This document shows, piece after piece, positions 11,574 through 22,559 of a stretch of 60,000 nucleotides of DNA (the first letter of the stretch is position 1; the number at the start of each line of letters is the position of its first letter). This DNA is from Lineus longissimus (taxonomy: Eukaryota; Nemertea; Pilidiophora; Heteronemertea; Lineidae). The stretch is taken from contig NC_088322.1 in NCBI RefSeq assembly GCF_910592395.1, positions 13,389,431 to 13,449,430 on the forward strand, in the 5' to 3' direction. Both the position numbers and the translations under genes were made by a program. Under the pieces are notes generated by a model. The model made no database searches. It was not told the DNA's origin and saw only the letters and a program-made list of their open reading frames with translations.

Positions 11574-12545
11574 CCGGTTCTGAATATTCATTCAAGCTAG
11601 TACTTACTAGTCTTTCATGCATGAATGTGGTCGTTCAATTCCATCCATTCAGCATGCCATTGTTCAATTCGGACAGACAATGCGACGATTATGACGTCAT
11701 GTTCCAGCTTGTCTTTAGTTCCGATTTCGTAGCTCTTAATCAACCGGACTTAGATTGGTAAAACTAGAGTGATTCGGTGAATCCTTCACAGAATAAAGAC
11801 ATAGAACGTCCCTGTCCCCGATATCCGTATGAACGACGAAGAACTCGAGTACCTTTAATAACATATCATTTTCCAATCATGCTTTAGCTCAAATTTATCT
11901 TGCCATACCATGCACATTGGCCAGAGTGCAGTTTTCTTTGTTTTTACATATACATGTACAGTGGTTACTATTTCCACGACTTACATGTATATGAATCGTG
12001 GCACCCTCATTAAAGGTTAGTTCGCTCCAGCACTATCATATTAGCTTTATAAACGCCCGTTGTTGAGATACGATTATAATTCAAGTCACTCGCCCCGCGG
12101 CTCTAGTCATCGAACCCATTTTCACATGGCTTCATGGTTAACTTCCTTCAAACAAGTCGGAGACTACCGGGGTGGGATGCCAATATAATGACAAACTAAC
12201 CAAAGGTCACAGCGCGAATAACCTCATCTTTCGTCGGTAATTAATCAGCAGAGTATAATATAACGAATGTCCAGCCAGATCCCAGCCAGATGCCTGGTGT
12301 TAGGTCTTTTATTGCTAATCACGTTGAGTCGTGTTAATGTCCAGGGATTAGGCTTGGTTACTTTATGCGACATGACACGGGGATGAGACATTGCCACCTT
12401 AGTATGTCCACCCACAATGCATCATTCTCTTAATTGGTTTCTTATCATCATCCATATTCTGAAGCTTCGTGATTGGGGTCAAATCAGAGCTGAAAGGTTA
12501 ACAACTCATTTATTAGACTCCCTGAATACTGTGGTTTATTGAGAA

Positions 12546-12613
12546 CATCGACCCCCATGAAACTGCTGACATAGAGGTCGGTAGGCCTAACCCGACAAGG
12601 GCAAATGAACGTA
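12546..12613 (+). repeat. Short interspersed repeat, paired with one at 2.35 kb
   Basis: Diverged copy of the segment at 2352-2424, with the shared words in the same order. No ends or target duplication could be set. Confidence 0.4.
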
Positions 12614-13399
12614 ATTTAGGCCATTTTCGTTCGTTATTAATCAATTCTGTGGTATTATTTGTAGTTTTATCTGAAAATGGTCAAAGACGTATTTTTACCA
12701 GTTTTCATATTTTTTTCTTTATATAATTTTCAATCACGGTAACTATCGAAAATTCACAGTATATTTTTTTCTCTGTTGATGATTCTGAAGATAAACCTAT
12801 GATCAGACATTGTTTTGCTCTCATGCAACACCTTAACCAATGACAGCACCCAGTGGAATTGCAGCTCCATAAATCAACCATTTTCCCTATTAGTAGCCTG
12901 GTAGAAATACGAATATTGCTCTTTCAAGAAAGAATTTCTTTCAGTGAAGCTAGCAGTGTAAGTTGAGCACTTCTAAACCAGACTGTACCGTATGCCGGAA
13001 GACACCCGGGAAATACAACACTTTGCGATAAAAGAGTGATCTCGAGATAAGAAGGCAAACTTTGGATCACAAATGACAGAAAAATAGAAAAACAGCGCTG
13101 GATTTCTGGGACGGATGTCCTTCAAGACAGCAAATTGGTTCTCAGATTTCTTTATTGGCAAATACTAGGTAAATAATGGGGAGGGAGAGGTAATAAAAGC
13201 CTCGAACTGGCGTTATTACACCTGCTCCTGGTCGAGGTGTTACTGGACGTTTTTGTAAGCAGAGTTGGTCATCGGCGCTCTCTTTTTTCGCGAGCACGTA
13301 ATTGAGTTGTTTCGGTCTCTCACGAAACAGCCGCGGTACCAGTGTAAAAGTTTGTAATATTCTAGGTAGGAATATCCCGGAAACAACAATTCAGGTATG

Positions 13400-13484
13400 C
13401 GCGTACAGCCATTGCCTCTATGGAACGATATACCATATTCCGTCAGAATACAACAGGACCGGACACTTTTTCCAGGGGAAATTT
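13400..13484 (+). repeat. Interspersed repeat, CCGTCAGAAT family, single copy
   Basis: TACCATATTCCGTCAGAATA, then GGACACTTTTTCCAG, ending TTTACACCGG, matches the two arms near 46.4 and 46.6 kb. In one frame all three read PSEY or PSEC followed by ..GHFFQ-like residues, but frames break at different points. The end ACA|CCGG resembles the CCGG-targeted elements; I see no matching far end. Confidence 0.45.
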
Positions 13485-16400
13485 TCTCCATTTACACCGG
13501 AAAAGAGCCATTACCACCCACAAACTGCATTGTACGATGATTTGGAAGGATAACGGACGTAGCGCTTGACCCGGCGAGGGGTCATCCTAGTTAAGAGGTT
13601 TGCCAACTTGAATTCGTCATCAGGCTTCCGATTGATTTCCGTCAAAGAGAATGAGCCTGTGGTGGGCGCAGTCAGATTGGCATTAGACAGGACGTTATAG
13701 CGGTATTGTTTGATTCTACTTTGTATGCCTGAAGTCGTTTTTAAGTCATCCAAAAAAGAATAATAAAATTATCATCATTATTAAAACCTCCAAAAAGGAG
13801 AAGATACAAAAATTACAGGTACAGAACAACATGAAAATACGAAAAATAAAAATAAAAATAACGGTCTAAACAATCACCAAGTCACTCACAATTGTGAGCA
13901 TTCTCGAAAGAACGTAAAGAAAACTTTGGTTAGAGGTTTGTTTTATCAATAGCTTCTCAGAAGTTGTTCAATACAATTACTGCAGCGCATCATTCGTACA
14001 AAGCAGGGGAAGAATCAGAAAGATTAGGAGCTCATTTTACATGTCCTTGGGTTGGATGAAGCTAACTGATCAAGCTAACGAAGCTACCGTGTTTCTTGCC
14101 CTTTTGATCTGCCAATCATTTTTCCCCTGTCTGTCGACGAAGGCTAAAAGTCTCTTTGTCAAAACGATGAGGACGTTTTTACAAAAAGGTCAAAGTATCT
14201 GACTTTTTTCAGTAATCGTTGTAGTCAGACTCATTTTAGATACAGAATCATACAGAAGTGCATTGGTCCTGGGCAGCGATGGTGCTTTTTCATCATTTCG
14301 TCTGAGTTTAGGGTGTATCTGACATAAAGTCTTTGTCATCTTAAACGAAAGGAAATCTCGTGTGCCAACACTTTCCTTCCTTGATGAGGTCTCATCGGAT
14401 AGAAGTGAGACTGCTATAAGGCTAATTTGTGGCACTTTATTTCCAAAATTTGTCTTGCCTTGACGAAAAGCAGAATGGTAGATCACTTGAACCCGATAGT
14501 TTGTCGGGAAGACGAGATGCATTCAGTTCACTTAATTGTGTTCTCTTGTTTTACTTTATGTCTTATTACGTTCATTTTAAAATTTTGGTCGTTCCGACCT
14601 TCCCAGGCTTTGCTCGATAAAGAAGTGATAACAGCAATAAAACTGCTTGCAAGAGTCAATTAACCATATTTGTTAAAACTTGGATCCACTGCCTTGTAAA
14701 GCTACAATGCTGTTACATCTAATTCGACATAGAGCCAGAGGCTGTCTTCCCTCATAACGACCTGGATGGCTCAAATATCTTCTCAGCCATTTGCAGTTGT
14801 TATAAGTAGGCCATTGTAAAAATGACTGGATCAGGACTGACCAATCAGAAAGGAACACATAAGAGGCTTTACCAGTCAACGGATAGCCATCGCTAAAGAT
14901 ACAGGACACTGTCGGAAGAAGATTATTCTTCAATTTCCATGCGGAAGAGCCCATAACGATGCAAACAAGAGATGATAAGGGGCATTATGAAATGGGTATG
15001 AAGAAATTAATCCAGGTATCCTTGGATTTGTTGTCGGTATCATAATCATCCATTTTTCGATCTGGAATGTAAGTGACGCGGTTTTCGAAGCGGTGTAAAC
15101 TACTTCCCTTATATTCCAACTTCGAGCTGCTCGGCACTTTATGCGTCAAGTATTCCGCAGATTATAGGCCTGATCCTTCGTATTTTGTCAATAATTATTC
15201 AAAGTCACTTTGATTGCTTTAACTGCTGGTATCGTGCACGAAGATTCCCATGGTCTTAATAATGCAATGACCTCTAATTAAAAGCCACAGCTGCGAGAAT
15301 TCCACAAACACTGCCAAGACTTTGAAAAGAAGGCACCATGGAACGGACAAGAATATGTTCCAGCGACGCGGAGACCTGGCGTCTATTATACTCCTTTAGC
15401 CAAGTTGTATCAAAGAAAGTTCATAAAAAACTAGATCCAAGGGCGCTCAACTGGCACGTCCTTTAATCAAACTGATCTGCTCGTGTAAGAACTTTTTTGA
15501 AAGCTCACATCTAACACAATTATAAAGACGTCGTTCTACAGGGTGTCACAGAAAATCTCGGTTCAGATTTTCTTGCATTTTCCGTAACAATCAATGTACA
15601 TGTACAGTATTCCCTGCTACACAACCCAGGCTCAAAATACAGATTCCAAACCGATTCCACTTGGAATATTCTATAGCATGCTGTTCAGCCCTTTATGCTA
15701 GAAGTAGAATACGATAGATTGCAAAGTCATACACAAAATGTACTTTCAGTATCATAATGATTTTTTGCTAGAAGATTATAGCAACCTGTAATAACTTCAA
15801 GAATTCGCCTGATAGTTCCAAGAGTGTTATGATGCGCTGTCATTTTCTCATCGCGGAAAGTCATAAAAACGGTGCAGTCCTTTTTTTCGAGCCACGTTTG
15901 TTCTCAGTTAATACCGGATTGATAGTTATTTTGCAACGTGCTTCTTTTCCATCAATACGAGATCTAATTGAAATGAAATCATCAATTTCGCTGCGTTGTT
16001 GGCATTTTAATCAATTTTTTACTGCAGAGTGAAATTGACTCTGCATAAAGTAACAATTGACTTGTCAAAAAACGCTCATTCAAATAGAAGCTTTGAGCGG
16101 CACGGTCAAAAAAGCTTGAAACGATAAATTCCGATGCTTTGAAAAAAATCATCCGGCACAGACATGATGCATACTCCTAGAAGTTCTATCGATTATTAGG
16201 AATCACCATTGCTAACTACGAAAAGCTACTCTAAAAATATTGCACTGTCAAAAGCAGCTTAGGTTATATGCCGACAACTAATTTTTGTTTTCAAAAGACA
16301 CATTTTTCTCTCGCACGACTTCCTTATCGACCCAGAAATATCAGTGACATTCCCCCTCGAAATATTGGAAATCGACGTAAAGGAAGTATACGTCACGCAG

Positions 16401-16744
16401 GAATGTGTTTGACAGATTGATAGACATAAAGCTGCAGTGCGAATAGTATCATATTTTAGTCTCAATTCCGCATGATATAATACTTTGATGTTTTCTTAAC
16501 CCTGTTATTACCTCTCCAGTCAAAGATTAACACATCGTCTAGCTGCATGACATGCAAAACGACATATCCAACCTCAGCCGATCACGTGGATTGCAGAGCC
16601 AATCGAATGCTTTGAAAATGTAAACAGGTAATGGCCACTGCCCTGGTCACATGATGGTCAAAAAGAACACGTCCGATTTTACACTGATCTTTGATATATA
16701 CAGTATTCAGCTACAAGTGGCAAAAGCTGCTTTCGATCAATTTG

Positions 16745-17125
16745 GTTACAATGTTCGTAGTGTGTACATGTACGCTGTATACGCATGATGTATATCATTT
16801 CAAGCGGGAGTTAAGTTTGTTAAAAAAGTTCATCGTGGTCGCACATGCTGGCTATTTTCACCTGTGATTGAAGGCGTGTAGAACATTTCAAGGAGTTCGC
16901 TCAATTTGAGTACAGTACGTACATGCATCAAGATGAAGTTAAGCTTGATTTGTTGAAGTTCATCGTGGTCGGACTTGTCAGCTATTTATACCCATGAAGG
17001 CGTATAGATCAATTCAAGGGTTTGCTCAATCTGGGTACAATGTTCGTATACATGTATGCTGAACGCATGATGTCTATCATTTCAAGATGAAGTAAGGTTG
17101 GTTTGTTGAGGTCGAATATGGCGCC
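16745..17125 (+). repeat. Diverged tandem repeat, about 155-bp unit
   Basis: ACAATGTTCGTA (about 16748 and 17036), GTTCATCGTGGTCG (about 16828 and 16959) and ATTTCAAG...GAAGT... (about 16797 and 17079) recur in order. The middle unit lacks about 28 bp. The array abuts the 578-bp palindrome. Confidence 0.45.
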
Positions 17126-17245
17126 TCTTTTCAGTAATGAATGCATATACAGATCATATCAAGGGGTAGGCCTTAATGGCACGCCATAATGCACACAGCA
17201 ATGGAGATCATGAAACTAGAAATCGTCCACATTAGAAGTAAGTAA

Positions 17246-17823
17246 GGCTGAAAGGGTGGATGTCGTCCTGGGTGCCGACAAATGGTACCCAGTTTCGAGA
17301 TCGACTGGACAATAAGCACCCTGGGTGCCATTTCACTAGACAAACAGCACCCAGCTTCTTTTTGCCTGGCTTACGGATCTTAGGGACGAGGACGTTTCTT
17401 GCAATCTCGTTTTATCTCGCGCCGTGGTACTTGCGGCATTAGCAGTGCGCGAAATAAAAAGAACAGATAAACAGAAAAAAACGCGTTTAGGGCTATAGGT
17501 CTTTGAAAGCACATTTCGGATATATCCCTCCTATATACCTTTTCTGAATAAATCATCCGAAATGTGCTTTCAAAGACATATAGGCCTAAACGCGTTTTTT
17601 TCTGTTTATCTGTTCTTTTTATTTCGCGCACTGCTAATGCCACAAGTAACACGGCGCGAGATAAAACGAGATTGCAAGAAACGTCCTCGTCCCTAAGATC
17701 AGTAAGCCAGGCAAAAAGAAGCTGGGTGCTATTTGTCTAGTGAAATGGCACCCGGGGTGTCCAGTCGATCTCGAACCTGGGTACCATTTGTCGGCACCCA
17801 GGACGACATCCACCCTTTCAGCC
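17246..17823. mobile_element. 578-bp near-perfect palindrome (foldback element)
   Basis: The left arm (17246-17520) and right arm (17556-17823) are reverse complements with a few percent mismatches and small indels, around a 35-bp loop. The ends are GGCTGAAAGGGTGG and CCACCCTTTCAGCC. Open frames on opposite strands in the two arms share the peptide MSSWVPTNGTQ simply because the arms mirror each other; they are not genes. I see no target duplication. It lies about 800 bp upstream of the cysteine-rich gene. Confidence 0.7.
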
Positions 17824-18514
17824 CGGCTGTTACAGACTTAAGGCGGCATATGGGTACAAAACGCTTGAATGTTAACGGCCTGACCTTGCATGATAGAAGT
17901 AAACTGCGTGGCACATCAGAATACGTGATTTGAGTGTTTTCAATATGACAGTATTCAACCAGAAATCTATTTTACCATGAGGGGTGCAGCTGCAAATTAT
18001 TGCCGTTCAACACTTGAAGCAGATCGAGGGGTTGATAATGATGTATATATAGGTCAGGGTAGTTTTATTTTGGATGGCAGCTTTTCTGGCCGGAAGTTGA
18101 AGAAGTAGGAAAATTATGCAAATGGACATGATCCTGATTAAGGGGTCGTTTTGCTCAAATGCAGACAGGTTGTGCAAAAAAATAGTTTTTTCATTTTCAT
18201 TTTGATCGAGGTTTAAGACGAAAGGTGGTGTCGTTTTGAAAAGTGATCTAAATATAATCATTCGCAAAGAGACATTTTGATTAAACTCAAAAAATTTTTA
18301 GAACAGAAATATTCACATTTAGACTAACTTCATGGCAATCATCGCAGTTGAAGAGTGTTCACTTGCGATACAAAATATCGCCCTTGCCTAAAGTAACCAT
18401 TTTGATTGCCTTGGAAAGGGGCACAACTGGCTCCACAGCAGCTGTTATAGTCCTTTAATCCACTTAAATGCATCTGAACGCCTCCAACCTACTTGGCCGA
18501 GGCACTTAACCTTC

Positions 18515-18523
18515 TAAATATAG
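18515..18523 (+). promoter_or_regulatory. TATA-like box of the cysteine-rich gene
   Basis: TAAATATAG lies 93 bp upstream of the start codon. A TATA box normally places transcription start about 30 bp downstream, so near 18545-18550, giving a 5' leader of about 60 nt. Two CACTTAA/CCACTTAA sites (about 18460 and 18502), of the type bound by NK2 homeodomain factors, and a CAGCTG E-box near 18440 lie just upstream. All these sites are short and could occur by chance. Confidence 0.45.
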
Positions 18524-18556
18524 GAGCCGCGAGAAGGTTCGTTGATCATAGCAGAG

Positions 18557-18586
18557 ATGAACAGTCCGCCTGAATCCACGCAGTAA
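18557..18586 (+). promoter_or_regulatory. Upstream ORF in the leader of the cysteine-rich gene
   Basis: An ATG at 18557 opens nine codons and ends at TAA, 21 bp before the main start codon. If transcription begins near 18548, as the TATA-like box suggests, this short frame is in the leader and could reduce translation of the main frame. Its start has G at -3, a usable context. Confidence 0.3.
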
Positions 18587-18607
18587 AAGTCCCTCCCGAT
18601 TCTGACC

Positions 18608-19832
18608 ATGAAGATGTTTTGTGTGTTCCTGCTACTAGTCGTGGTAATTCTGTTGCCAGCGGGTAAGCGAAGTTTTCTTTCTAACCGCTTTCTTTTCAGC
18701 CTGTTCTAACCTCAGAGGCCTTATTGGGGGAGGGGGTCTTAATTTGTAAACGATTAAATTTCCAGATTCACTGTTAGGAATAAATTTGCAAAGTTTTTGA
18801 ATTTTCCAAAACACTTACATGGTTTTTCGGTCAAGACAACATATAACCCGTAGAGGTCTTCTTTGCAAAATGAAAAACCTTATGGTTTTTGAGATTCCGA
18901 AAAACCCCAACGGGGTGCATATTGGTGTTGTCACACTCGCGAGTGTTTCATATCTCCGGCATGTCTTCTGTGTCCTCTGGATCCCCGCCCCGCCTTAGTT
19001 TGTAACTATTGCCCTCGGGTTCTCTCCATGCGCATGCAGTTCAGTAGTCATTCCCGTGTTTCACCTAAAATCTCCGATGTTCCTCTGTTTCTTTACAGCG
19101 AATGCTACTTGCAACCGCCCAGATATCTTCACGGCGACACGGCAACAGAAATGTGAGGATTATTGTGAATCTGAAGGTTCCGATAATATGGACGCGGCAC
19201 AATATTGTTACCAAATTAAATGCCTTGGTCGTCTAGGTAGGTTGGCAGATCGGCAATTTTTTTCCAACAGAACTTTCCCCGCATTCCCCCACTTACAGAT
19301 TTGTTATCATTCAAACTGGGACTAAGGCTGGACCATAGATAGAAGCTACATGTGTGTCAAATGAGTTATCTTCATATGACTAATATGAACAGTGAGTGGC
19401 CTGGGACACAGTGATGAATTAATCTCTCATACCAACGTTAACAGTCATGTCGTTGTACCGTGAGGGGTGGGATAAGAGAGACCATCATCGCCAACGCCAC
19501 ACAGTTATTTCCCGTTGAAACATCAGTGAAATTTTCGCCATCGACACATTTGACAAGAGAATAGAATCGGTTGGACATTATCGATTCATGTGATACGCAT
19601 ATTGTGAAAACTGGATATAAAACGGTTTTTCATTGCCGTACATTACTGATGGCTGTTGAATATATACATGTAATTTCCAAGATTCTTATGTCTTATGACC
19701 ATGAAACAAATGTATTTTTTGGCTTTTTCAGCTTGCTGCCTTGGCTTTGGGACGGACCCATTCAATTACTACACTCAGAATGAATGCTGTACATGGATAG
19801 ATGAACTCGATGATTATGTATCTGTAATCTGA
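18608..19832 (+). CDS. Small secreted cysteine-rich protein, three exons, family unknown
   Basis: Coding exons are 18608-18662, 19099-19236 and 19732-19832, with GT-AG introns of 436 and 495 bp, both phase 1. The joined frame is open and gives 97 residues. Residues 1-22 form a typical signal peptide: MKMFC, a run of Leu/Val/Ile, then a small-residue site ending ANA. Exon 1 holds almost only this signal. The mature part has nine cysteines spaced C-x13-C-x3-C-x13-C-x4-C-x5-CC-x15-CC, with an NAT sequon overlapping the predicted cleavage site and an acidic tail. The start has A at -3 (ACCATGA). The second acceptor follows a pyrimidine-rich tract (TTTCTTTACAG) and the third is CTTTTTCAG. An extracellular disulfide-rich role (defence peptide, venom-type peptide, hormone or matrix protein) is inference only. 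The odd cysteine count suggests one free thiol or a disulfide-linked dimer. I recognise no known family. Confidence 0.75.
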
Positions 19833-19874
19833 AACATTTCGCTGTAATGTAAAACATCCATCCATAAGATTAAA

Positions 19875-19880
19875 AATAAA
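19875..19880 (+). promoter_or_regulatory. Poly(A) signal of the cysteine-rich gene
   Basis: A canonical AATAAA lies 43 bp after the TGA stop of exon 3 and is followed by a T/G-rich stretch (about 19890-19915) suited to a downstream cleavage element. This gives a very short 3' UTR and supports 19732-19832 as the last coding exon. Confidence 0.6.
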
Positions 19881-20047
19881 CAAGGACAATTATAGTTTTT
19901 TCATTGTTTGCTGCTGTCGCAACTAACGGCGAAATTCGTAACTAGGAGCGTATTTTGTCAACTAGATCCGGTTACTTTTTGAACGGCTGTAAACCTGTAT
20001 GTTCACGGCCTGACCGAAGGATTCAACTATCAACAGAACGGAACCGG

Positions 20048-20209
20048 TGTGGCGGGGATAGTAGTCCTAGGGCTGATAGTCCGTGTAACAATAGCCCGCA
20101 TTGCTAAATGTTTTGGTTAGGGTTAGCGGTACAATAGATCATGCTGCTTAATTGGTCAAATACAATGCTACCGGACTATGACTCCAGGGGGACTATATCC
20201 GCTGTCACA
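20048..20209 (-). mobile_element. CCGG-targeted element, family 1, copy A
   Basis: A 162-bp element, the same length as the intact copy near 38.2 kb and its reverse complement with few differences. CCGG flanks it at 20044-20047 and 20210-20213. It lies 215 bp after the stop codon of the cysteine-rich gene, beyond its poly(A) signal. It contains GGTTAGGGTTAGCGG, two telomere-like units that belong to the family. Confidence 0.7.
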
Positions 20210-20950
20210 CCGGTTTTGATAAACACTTGCACAAAATTTTGCCTTATACTAGTGTTATGAATTTGAGGTTCAACGAAGAAGACAACGACCACTGATTCAG
20301 TAGCACTACAGTTGGAAAGCGAACTCGGGGGGTTGGGAAATCCGTTCGAGATTGTTTTGCCGAAGCTTCTGCGGCTTTCCGCTAATCTTTCGGACACTGA
20401 ACTGAATGGCGGAAATATCGAATGACAACAATAGTTCTTAATCCTGCTTCGATTTACGCTAAGTTAGAATCCCAAGTGTATCGTTATAGATTATTTAACT
20501 TCTTAGTCGAAATGTGATCCCGTTTAGTAACGGGAATCGCTGAGACAGCGATCGGAAATGTTGACCATCACCTGGTTATAGCGTTCAATATAAAAGGCAG
20601 GAGTGCATTTTCCAATGAACTAAAAAATATGGATGGCGTCGGATTTCACGTGTACTCCGTCGAAGCAGCAATTAACGAGAGGGAGTATTCATGCCCTCAG
20701 CAGCACTGTCTACCTGATCAGACATTTTATTCATAAACCCTGCTCAGTTGATCGCAGTGAACGCATCCTCTTGCAAACAGGGCCTGCAACACGACTTCTC
20801 CTTACGCATGTTTCCATGAGGAAGCTATGTATCGACTGAAATGGCCTGACATTGTGAGGACCAGTGAACGAAGCAGGGCTAATATTATTAAGGAGCGTAT
20901 AATATGTGGAACTAGGTGGGGAGAGCTAGGTAAATCTAATGGATACTGCG

Positions 20951-21830
20951 CTTGAAAAAAGGTTTTTCACCTGGGAAGGTTCAATGCGTTACAAGCCGTC
21001 TCCGCATTGACAAGCTTAGGGCGTTGAAGAGTTCTTAAAAAAACGCGGAGAAATTAAATTTCTTTGATGTTCATTTCAGTAGTGGAGAGATAAAGGTTGT
21101 GAACACTTTCGCTCATATTCATTCAATTTTGCTTTGAATATGTGACAATGTTTAATCGACGTGGCAGTTGCGGATGTATGACTGGCTCGACTGTGTGACC
21201 GTTCGTGTAAGATGAAGATGTTTGCATGATCACCTAAACCGCGGTGGAGTTTTTGGTGTATGTGAAAATACAGTTCATTTCAGCAGTAGCGAATGCAGGT
21301 TGTCACTACGTTCGGTTCATATTCATTCATGTTTGCCTTGTGTACATACACCTTTTTCACATGCACTTGCCAGGCGTGACATATCAGCGAACAGGATTCC
21401 AAGTAATGAATTGATGGTGCCTATGCGCTCGAGCAAAGCAGTTAACTTAGTACATCCATTAAAAAAATGTTTTCCACCTGGGAATGTTCAAGGCGTTTCA
21501 AGTGTGTTGACAATCCCGCGGTGTTTATGAGTGTTAAAGAAATTTCTTTTAGAATGAGTAAAATTTAAATTTGTTTGAAGTTCATTTCAGCAGTAGCGAA
21601 TGTAGGCTGTAACTACTTTTGGCTCATATTCATTCATGTTTGCGTTGAATGTCAGCGTCAAATACACCCACAAAATCGTCTTCATGCGCTTGACATATCC
21701 GACAGCATTAACAAAATAAAATTTAGGCATGAACGGTTATCATATAAGTGGGCGCAATTTAATTTGAAAGAAATTAATACAAGCGAGGGGTTTTGTCGAC
21801 TAAAGTGACGCAAGGTGTAGAATACATGTA
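20951..21830 (+). repeat. Tandem duplication with a period of about 510 bp
   Basis: CACCTGGGAAGGTTCAATGC (20969) recurs as CACCTGGGAATGTTCAAGGC (21475), and GTTCATTTCAG at 21069 recurs at 21580. A third GTTCATTTCAGCAGTAGCG block lies within the first unit at 21273. Units are clearly diverged. Nothing indicates coding; the open frames are short and unrelated between units. Confidence 0.5.
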
Positions 21831-22422
21831 GGGCCTACGTAATGGTGAAACAACATAGGTGGGTGGATCGGTGGTGAAAACATACTCGCATCGTGCCCAA
21901 CGACAATGCATACGTGCTTTGCTGCACATGGACTAGTCAGCGGCTACCCTAGCTTGGCACACGATCACCTCAGAATAACTTTAATCCTCAAAACGGCACG
22001 GTCACACGTGTTGTCTTCAATACAATCTCACAACACCGACTGAAGAGCACTCATGTTCAATATATCACTAAGATTCAACGAAGAATTTGAATATGCATTG
22101 TAATGTAACATAGTCATCATAGGTCCATGAATGCACAAGACGATCTGACCGAAATTCCACACAAAATGTATACAGTACTGCTGGCCTACATGTATATACA
22201 TAGGAGCAGTAGTGAGCAGACACTGATACGAGCGACCACACAAACATGTGTTCACGTTACGTCAGCACCAAGGGTGTTTCTGGCAGTCCACAATGTGCTT
22301 TGTCAAGAGTCTAAGTGCTCCTTCTCTTGAACATTCATACAGGTGTTGTGTCACACAAAGAAGGGATTAGTACATTGGCACGCACGCTCACAGAACAGCT
22401 CAATGCTAATGGTTAGTTATAT

Positions 22423-22559
22423 CAGAGTCTTTCTATACAAAAGTTGGCTTGGGTGTACCACGTGATCCGAGAGAGCGCTGTCCCACCGCACGTCGTTCGA
22501 GACGGGCGGTGTCTTTGATGTTGAAACCAGTGACCAGACCCTTGTATAGAAAGACTCTG
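22423..22559. mobile_element. 137-bp miniature element with CAGAG ends
   Basis: Perfect 18-bp inverted ends CAGAGTCTTTCTATACAA and TTGTATAGAAAGACTCTG are flanked by 7-bp direct repeats GTTATAT (22416-22422 and 22560-22566). CAGAG ends suggest the hAT group, although hAT duplications are usually 8 bp. The interior is more GC-rich than its surroundings. Confidence 0.65.

Larger units (their letters stand above)
11578..16744. other. No gene seen apart from two short repeats
   Basis: Minus frames at 13511-13753 (80 codons) and 14673-14954 (93 codons) have protein-like composition, but I see no family motif and no convincing splice sites. The stretch from 13755 to 13865 is A-rich. Confidence 0.45.

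Noticed and set aside
17260-17914. Two frames sharing the peptide MSSWVPTNGTQ on opposite strands.
   Set aside because: They are mirror readings of the palindrome arms, not duplicated genes.
20100-20140. Telomere-like GGTTAGGGTTAG.
   Set aside because: Only two units, and it is part of the transposon consensus in all three copies; not a telomeric insertion.
20587-20737. TATAAAAGG followed by a short ATG frame.
   Set aside because: The frame ends after 35 codons, has no signal peptide or splice structure, and similar TATA words occur elsewhere without genes (for example near 51755 and 54815).
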